Shown here one piece after another: positions 55,847-64,000 of a stretch of DNA of 64,000 nucleotides (position 1 is its first letter; the number at the start of each line of letters is the position of its first letter). Under the pieces are notes generated by a model, which made no database searches, was not told the DNA's origin, and was given only the letters and a program-made list of their open reading frames with translations. Location: assembly GCA_002270565.1 (NCBI GenBank), contig NQMI01000080.1, positions 150,284-214,283 on the forward strand. The letters are read 5' to 3'. A program made the translations under genes and the position numbers. Origin of the DNA: Stenocarpella maydis. Lineage: Eukaryota; Ascomycota; Sordariomycetes; Diaporthales; Diaporthaceae.

Positions 55847-58800
55847 AGAGAGTGCTAATATAGGGTTATCTAATTAGTTATCTAATAATATACTTAAAGT
55901 ACCTTTAACTAATTTACTAGATTCTTAATAGGTTCTTATAAAATATCTTTATCACTATATTCTACTTATTTAATTAGGTATTCTATCTCATTACATATCT
56001 TATAATTATGGATTTTCTCTACTTTATATTCTAGTTTATAATTATTAAGTTCTACTTTTATTACTGGTTTTACTAATTTAAATACTAATTTTAATATAAA
56101 GATATAGAAAACTAAATAAATTCTTATTCTTTTAAGTAGTATAAGATGATAATTAGTTTTTAATATTAATCTCTTAATTTAATATAATTTTAGTTTCTTA
56201 AAATTAAGTTTATTATTAAGCGTTTTAATTATAATTTATTTTTTATAAAGTAGGTAAATTATATCTCCCTTCCTAAAGGTTAGTCTCTTTAACTTTAAAT
56301 ACTTTAGTTTCTTAAGTAGTCTATATTAATTAATAATGATCTTTAAAAGATATCAGTAAGTTATTATGAGTTTAATTAATAAAAGAAGTTTAAATATAAA
56401 GTTTAAACTAATTAATTTTGATAATTCTTTGGATATTAATAGTAGTTATAATAGCATATATCTATCTAGTTTACTTTTATTATAAATATTAGGAAGTTTC
56501 AATATTATTTTAAGTTATAAGTATATTACTTATATATTTTTATATTTGTATATTAACATTTTATAAAGTCTTTACATAACTTTCTTTATAAGAGGTAAAA
56601 GTAAATAGGATTTATTTCTATAGTATTAAATTCCTCTAATATTTTATAGGTAAGGTTTCTCTAGTTCTAAGATGTTCTTATAATGTTATTTAACTTTCTA
56701 TATAAAGTTCTTTTAAGGTAATATTTTATAACTAGCTATAAGTTATTATTTACTAATTTTTAAACTTTTATTTATATTAATTTATAATACAGCATATATT
56801 TACTTATGTATTTCTTTTAATTGTTTATAATAAATACTTTTAAAATTAAATGAAAATAAAGATGTAATTTTGTAATTTAATGGTTATTAAACTCTTTAAT
56901 AATAATAAAGCATATTAAATTCTTATAATCCATATAAATTTTAATTCAGTATTTAGTATCAATTAATTAGTATTTTTATTCTTAAAATATTTTAATAATT
57001 ATTATAAGTTCTTTATTCTATGTTAAGAAACTAAGTTTAGTTTTATTAAAATTTTTAGAGAAAAAGGTAATAATATAGAAGTTTTTTATTTATCGTTTTA
57101 TTTTATTTCCTCTTTAATAATAAAGTTTAAAGGGTTTATTTTAATTTTAAATTATTTGTTTAAGTTTACCTTTATAAATAATAATTTTAGAAGACGTTAT
57201 ACTTAAGTTTTATTAAATAGTTTTTGTTCTATATCTCTTTATATAAATAGTTTATTTTTATAAGATTTATAAGGAATTATAAGATCTCCTCATAATTTTT
57301 AATAAACTATTATTAGAAATTAATACAGGTTTAAAATCCGTATTTATTTTTAATATTAGTTAAAGTAAGTTAATCCATAATTATTATAGTTTTAAAGTTG
57401 TGTATTTAGATTTCTCTTAATTAAATAGTAGACTTAAGGTAGTTAACTTTTTAAATAGTAAAATAATATTTCTTTAATTTTATAAATAAATTAGCTTCTT
57501 AAAGCTTTTAAATTACATTCTTAATATATTCTTTATATATGTTCAGTCTTTTAAATAATATAAGGATATTATGAAAATATATAATAAAAAGATAATTAAA
57601 GTATTTATTAAATATTAAGTAAATTATTTCTTAAAATAATACTATTATATTAATAAGCTTAAATAATAATATTATTATCTTAAAGTATTTATAATATGTC
57701 TTAAATACTATTTTCTATTCTTTTTTCGTAATTTAAATAAGATTATATTTATACTTTACATTAAGTATTATAAATTATTATATTCCCTTACATTCATTAT
57801 ATAGCTCTTTGATAAGTACTAGGGAGTAATAGTTTTCAATTATAATATTATTTGGTTATTAGTAGTTAATATAGAGTTATAATTTATCAATTTTTTAAGT
57901 ATAAATAAGATCAAATATTTTATAAGTAATTTCAAAGGTTATATATATTCATTTGGAAAAATTTTATTAAGATACTTATAAAGTATCTTTAGTTATTCTT
58001 TATTAAATTTATAAATATAATAAAACTTTAATATAATATTAAATTTAAATAAGATCTTATAATCTTATTTACTACATTAAGGTAAAACTATATTAAATTA
58101 TTCTTAAAAGAACTTAAAGAACTAATAATATTCTTTAATACTTACTTTGATATTAAAACTATATTATCTTATTTCTCCTTTTATACTAAACAAATAAACC
58201 TTTTAATTCTGAATTTAGTAGCTTTTGTATATAATAGCTAATATTATAAGGTTTCTTTTAAGAATATAATAACTATTTTTAGGATATTTAGTATTAGTTC
58301 TTTTTATTTAATAGCTATTTAGATTTTTTATATTTATTATTATATGGGCTTTAGTAGTAATTTTTTTAAGTTCATAGCGAATTATTATTTTAGTATATAT
58401 TTCATAAAATATATTTACTTTTATTAATATATTAGTTTATATTAGATTATCTTTAAGGTATTATACTTTTTAGCTTTACTTATTAATAAATTTATTTAAA
58501 TATAAGCTTTATTATATTTTTATATTATGTTTGGAATATTAAATTAAATATTTCATTTATAATTAATAAGGGTAATTTAAAAATAATTAATCTTTATGTT
58601 CATAAATTTATTATCATAAATTAGTTTTCATTTATTAATTATATTGAGTAAGTAAAGTTTCATTTTCTTCATTATAATATCTTATGTTAATTTATTACTA
58701 TTAGTAAAATAAAGTTTCCTTAAGTTTTATTATTAATAAGTTTTGTAAAGAGTTACTACTTAATTTATATTAAAATCTTAAGATATTTATATTTTTTACT

Positions 58801-61055
58801 TTTTATTATTTAAAGAGACCTTTCTTAGTTCTTAATAGGTAGCTAAGGCTTATTTAGGTATAGCTTCTAATTGTTTTTACTATCTTGTCTTCACCAAGAA
58901 ACTTTTTGATCCTTTAAATAGCTTCTTTTATAAGCCTATATGATACTTATAATAGTATTACTGCTAATATATGGTCTTTTAGTACTATATTCTTATTAGT
59001 TAAGGATAAAAATATATTTATTTAGTATTCTCTTATATACTAATTTTAAATCTTCTACTTTATATATACTTAATAGTTGTATTAAATATATTTTTTCTAT
59101 ATTTCTCAGTTATATAAATAGGTTAGGAGGTAATTGGATTATAACATTAATATAGTATATTTTTATTTTAAAGTATAGTTATCAATGCTTTAATACTTTA
59201 ATTTATCCCATTTATAAAGCCTAAATACCTTTATTTTATTATATTATTATAAGAAGAGATTGTCTTTAATTTTATTATTATAATATATTCTATATGAATT
59301 AAAATATATAATATTTATGAGATCTTTCAATATCTTTAGTATTATTAATATATTCAGGAGTTATTTAGAGGGAATCTTGCAAATAATAGAACTATTTTAG
59401 CTTCTTAAAGTACTATATTTCCATCTTTTCTGAAGATTGTTATCTAAATAATACTAGTATTTAATACTACTAAGGGCATCTTACTTATTTATTTATAAGG
59501 GTTTTGATTTATTAGTAGTAAGGGTGCTACTTAGTTAGTACTAGTCTTAATTTCTTATTATTTTATTACTACTAGTATTTTAGTGTTAGGTACTTTAGGG
59601 AAACATCTTAAAGCCTCCTTAATTAAAAGGTATATAGGTTAATAGTTTATAAAGTAAGGTATTTAAATGATTTTAATATACTTTTTAAGCTTAGTTTTAA
59701 TAATAATATTAGCTTACTAGTTTTTCAATATAAGCTTTTAATTATCCTTTTTTATTATAATAATTATATATAAAGGAACCCTTCCAATTATAATTATAAT
59801 ACTTAATATTCTTCTTATTTCTTTCTAATTATTTTCAAGCTATATTAAGCTTTATAAATTTTATATATTTTCCTAAAACTATAATTTTAAGGTAATATTG
59901 TTTTTAATTTTAGCTTTATATTGAAAGTTATTAAAGGTATTACGTTTCTTTTGTATGTAATATTTATATAATTAATTATTAATTTTAATAATTAGTTTAA
60001 TATATTATAGATAGTTTTTAAGGTAATCTTACTTAATTTGTTTGTTTTTTATTTCGTTTTTAAGTTTACTAAAAAATATAAAAATATAATATTATTTATA
60101 TGTTTGGTTTATATATAAATATATTTAATTTATTATATATATTAAAGAATCCTTCTTTTTATTTATACTTTATTGATTCTTATTTAGCTTATTATTCTTT
60201 ATTTAGATCTCAAAAGAAAGTCCTTAAGGCAGCTTTATAGCCTTTATAAATACTAAAGATCTCCAAGTTTTATATTTATATTTTATAAAGTCTTTATTTT
60301 TTAAATAGTTCTTAAAATAAGATTGAAATTATGTAAGGCCTTATTCTTTTAAGTAAGATGTTAAATACATTATTTATTTATTTTTAAGTTCAATACTGAA
60401 TTTATAGAATTAATAATAAGCCCCAATTTAAATTAAGTAGCGTCAAAGTTATCTTAAAGTTCTATTACAACATATAAGAATATTAAGCTTTATATATTAT
60501 TTAATTGAAATAAATATATCAATAGTATTAAATGCTACTTATAAAATATAAACTTCTTATTAAAATATTTGTATTTTTTTATTTCAATAAATTTAATTAT
60601 TTATAAAAATATAAACACAATTTGTTTTAGTAACTATTTTTTAATATTTTTAGGAAATCATAAATATATATTCAATATCAGCTATTTTCTATTAAGGGGT
60701 ATATTAACGAATAGTATTATTATTTTCATTAAATTTAACTATTATAAAAATAAAATTGAAGGTAATTATATAAAGTATGGTTTAAAGTTTATATAAAATA
60801 TTTAAATAACAACAATTAAAATATAATAATTATTGATGGTTTTTAGCTAATAGATCTCATAAAGAAATTTATATTCATGGAGTATTTAAGGTAGAATTAT
60901 TTTAAATAAAATAATAATAATAATTAATAGTTATTAAAGCTAGTTTTAAATGAATACTTAAATTAACTATTAAAGAGCTATTCTAAGTTATATTATCTAC
61001 TAATAATAATTATAAATATATGTAATATTTTTTTTCAACCCAGCTTATCTAGCTT
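55847..61055. repeat. AT-rich RIP desert, 5.2 kb
   Basis: Nearly pure A/T with stops in all frames and only one short frame above 70 codons (60569-60796), which has no features. No gene. Consistent with heavily RIP-mutated nested retroelements, or with a pericentromeric AT-rich block. Confidence 0.75.
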
Positions 61056-61340
61056 ATTAATAAGTTGGTAATCCTAATAATCTAATAGCTTATTTAGCTT
61101 ACTATCCTGTTAGTGATTCAAGTGATTCCTTCCTTACATAAGCAAGTGATCTAGGTTATATGCACTAATGGCCGTGCTTCTTCCTACAGGCCTAGCCAGC
61201 TAGCCTATAGGGTTTATCTGCACCTCCAGCGGACCAACAGTCCGTTTCTGGTTTCTATTCCTGTCACGTTCGTGACAGGTTGGCAGAGACATTTTTTGTA
61301 TCGAAAATCGGGGTCGCCACATGTTGTACCTGATTAATTC
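61056..61340. repeat. less-mutated island within the AT-rich desert
   Basis: GC content rises for about 280 bases. It contains the palindrome CCTGTCACG-TT-CGTGACAGG (61260-61279) and ends in GGGGTCGCCACATG, which is related to the inverted-repeat ends further right. Possibly a terminal region of a transposon. Confidence 0.5.
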
Positions 61341-62390
61341 CTAATAAATCACGTTATAAGCAAACTTATTAATCCTTCTAAATTTCTAAATTTAATTTAA
61401 AAAAGAATAGTTAAGTATAATTAGTATTAAGTTATATAAACTATTATTAAATATTTAATTTTAAGTTAATATTAAGTTTAATAAAACTAGTTAAATTAAA
61501 TAAAACTATTTAATTCATTAATAATTACTACTTATTCATAAATTATATTTAGAAAGTATTTAAAATTGTTGAAACTTTATAATTTAGTTATAGTTTTAGA
61601 ATTCTTCATTTTAATTAAAATAAATACTTCTTATTATTAGCATATAAAAATAATAAATTTTGTTTTAAATTATAATAATTTCTCTTATTATTATTAAAAA
61701 TAATAGTATTATGTTAAGTTTTTAAATTATATTCAGAGGTATTTTAAATCATTAATAATTATTTTTAATATTATTAAAAATCATTTATGAATTAATCTAT
61801 AACAATATAAGGTATTAGGAATCAGCTAGAACTAAGAGTAGGTGGCTTTTAGTAACTTTATTAACTATATGATATCCTAGAACCTACCTAAGGTCAGATA
61901 TATAATAAATATTAATACTAATTAGTGCAAATTATATTTAATTACTCATTTTTAATTAATTTTATAAATTTAAACGGATTAAGGTAGATAATAGGGCTAA
62001 AAAGTATTAATGTTTATATAGGATAGCACCTTTTTAAAGCTAATTATATATTTTATTTTTATATTATTCTTATATTATTCTACTTATTTAAATATACAAT
62101 ATATTAAAATTCTATAGTAATAATATATGTCTTATATTTTAAAAAGGCAAATCATTTTTAATTATCTATGTTATTTAAAAGTTTAATATAGTTTGAAATA
62201 AATATAGTTTACTATATTCTTAACTAAAACGTTTAAACCATTTTAATATAATTTAAAAATATAAGAATTATAAGAAAGTTTTTATTAATAGTATATAATA
62301 ATAAGTTAGTTAATAAATATTAAGTATAATATTATATTTAGTTAGTTATATAACTATTAAGAGCCTAGCTATAAAGATATATAATGTGAT

Positions 62391-62516
62391 TTATCAGGAG
62401 GTAGCGAGGTACTATATATGGCCACCCTGATATTCCATACAAAAAACGTCTATACTAACCTTACTATAACCATTAAACTAAGCCCTAAAATGAATGTAAA
62501 TTTTAGTGTAGCTTAA
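62391..62516 (+). repeat. left inverted-repeat arm
   Basis: Starts near TTATCAGGAGGTAGCGAGG and carries GGCCACCCTGATATTCC, CATACAAAAAACGTCTATAC, then ACCATTAAACTAAGCCC. Each block matches, in inverted order, the arm at 62690-62812. Confidence 0.55.
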
Positions 62517-62689
62517 ATTTTATATACTTCAGTTGCTATTTTCTTCGAAGGAATTTTAGAATTTTAATATATTAGCTATATTAAAGACAATTATAAGTCT
62601 TTCAAATTAAATTTTTTAAATAATTTAGTAAAACAAATGTTATAATTTAAGAAAGAAATATTATAACTTACTTATATACTTATAATTAA

Positions 62690-62812
62690 ACCCTGAAAAT
62701 TTAATCAATTTTGGGCCTAATTTAATGGTTTTAATAGGGTGTATATAGACGTTTTTTGTATGGGAAAGCAGGGTAGCCACTTCCTGGTCCTGGCCAGTTC
62801 CTGGTACCCTAT
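62690..62812 (-). repeat. right inverted-repeat arm
   Basis: Read on the minus strand it carries GTGGCTACCCTGC, CCCATACAAAAAACGTC, then ACCATTAAATTAGGCCC, mirroring the left arm. The arms enclose about 170 bases of AT-rich DNA. Confidence 0.55.
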
Positions 62813-64000
62813 GTTAAAGGTTATTAAGGATTGATTTAATTACTTTATAACATAATAACTAACTATAAAATTTCAAAACATAATCTTCATAAATATAATA
62901 AAATTAGTATTATAATAAGTTAAATAATTTAAATTATACTTATTATATACTTTAATTAATATGAGAAGATAGATTTATATAGCTTAAGGCTTAATAATAG
63001 GTAATAATTATTAACTATATTAATCTAAAGTGCTAATAGATTTTATTCTTTATTCTTATTTACGGTTCTTATTACCTTTGTAATTAACTAATAAAGTTTA
63101 GTTTATTACTAAACTAAGTAATTAAGCTTATTTAAAATAAATAAATAAATAAATGAATAATAAAATTCATTTATAATATTTTAGGTACTTGAATATACAT
63201 ATATATATATATTAAAAATAAAAATTAAACATTTATTTCATACAAATATAAAAAATATAAAATAGTAGAGTTTAAGTAGCATTAGAAGAATAATAATATT
63301 GTTTCTATTTATATATTATTATATTCTTCTTATATAATATAGGTCGTAAATACTATAGTATTTTTATTATTAGAATATATACAATAATAAGATTAATTCC
63401 TTTATTTGAGCTTTCACTAACTATATTATGAAGTTTGAGTTCTATATTATACCTATACTAGCTTCTAACAACGTTATTATAAAAGAAAATATAAAAGTTA
63501 GGTTTGAAGGACTTAATATTTCTTTATAAAACCTAAATTTTATTATTTTTCGGCTAAATATGTATTTATAAACTTTAAAATAATTACCACTTATAATATT
63601 TTTAAAATAAGAATTATAAATAACCTGCATATTTATTGAGTTATTTAATGATTTAAATAGCTTCCCTATATTAATTATTAAATTATTTAAGACGTTTATG
63701 ATTAGTATATAAGTAATAATATATTAAATTATTGTTTTAAGTAATTAGGTTTATACTCTTAAGAAGGCTAATATTATACCTACAAAGTACTAAAGGGCTA
63801 AAAGAAGTTAAATTTACTAAAAACTAGCTACTTCTTAGTCCTAGCTACTTATTAGTATTTTATATTAGTTAGTATTAATTAATATTAATATTTATTAATT
63901 ATTTATCTTTAAGTAAGTATTAGAGTTAATAAAAGTTAGTAAATATTATAAAGTTTATATATTTATTAATATAGCTTATATTAACTTTTATTAATTAATT

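Larger units (their letters stand above)
61341..64000. repeat. AT-rich RIP desert to window end
   Basis: Same composition as the block to the left. No gene. Interrupted only by the inverted-repeat element at about 62391-62812. Confidence 0.75.

Noticed and set aside
60569..60796. 75-codon frame in the AT-rich desert
   Set aside because: Ile/Asn/Lys/Tyr-rich by composition alone, with no family pattern.

Overview
The window comes from a filamentous ascomycete (Pezizomycotina, most likely a Sordariomycete). Genes carry short GT-AG introns, mostly 54-110 bases. The gene-bearing part is fairly GC-rich and broken by very AT-rich, stop-riddled blocks of the kind left by repeat-induced point mutation (RIP). 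Several products are fungus-specific: eisosome protein Eis1, recyclin-1, an Sfk1/DRAM-type membrane protein, a Mid2-like wall-sensor architecture and a divergent 14-3-3-like protein. No bacterial, viral, CRISPR, rRNA or tRNA feature could be supported.

Left part (1-17 kb) is gene-sparse. It holds a conserved fungal protein (minus), about 6 kb with no supportable gene, a short-chain dehydrogenase with one frameshift (minus), a Mid2-like single-pass membrane protein (plus), a Rossmann-fold NAD(P)-binding protein with a tiny first exon (plus), a broken EthD-domain gene (minus) and a DUF4202 protein (minus). Two small AT-rich islands (about 1.0-1.3 kb and 3.2-3.4 kb) look like RIP-mutated remnants.

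Middle part (17-40 kb) is the housekeeping block. In order it holds a Myb/SANT-like nuclear protein (plus), a SCAP-like sterol sensor (minus), a JMJD7-like JmjC hydroxylase (plus), recyclin-1 (plus), a CDK7/Kin28-type kinase (minus), the Sfk1/DRAM-like protein (plus) and Eis1 (minus). Many act in membrane or cell-surface biology (sterol sensing, recycling, eisosomes, plasma-membrane lipid regulation), but they are independent genes and I see no cluster logic such as a secondary-metabolite pathway.

Right part holds a polytopic membrane protein (plus), a second membrane-protein locus that looks decayed or heavily spliced (minus), the 14-3-3-like gene (minus), a 5 kb non-coding stretch rich in microsatellites and short recurrent motifs, and a CX5R phosphatase (minus). 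The phosphatase start codon lies only 57 bases from an LTR-like repeat. From there to the window end (about 9.6 kb) the DNA is an AT-rich RIP desert with inverted LTR-like repeats, a mutated transposon-type reading frame and a second inverted-repeat element.

Gene models with introns were spliced by hand from donor/acceptor sites, reading phase and family knowledge. No alignment or database search was run, so functional names rest on motif and family recognition. I did not find a clear new multi-gene system. The most interesting items are the divergent 14-3-3-like protein, the transposon/phosphatase promoter junction, the repeat structures in the AT-rich arm, and two short motifs that recur between genes.
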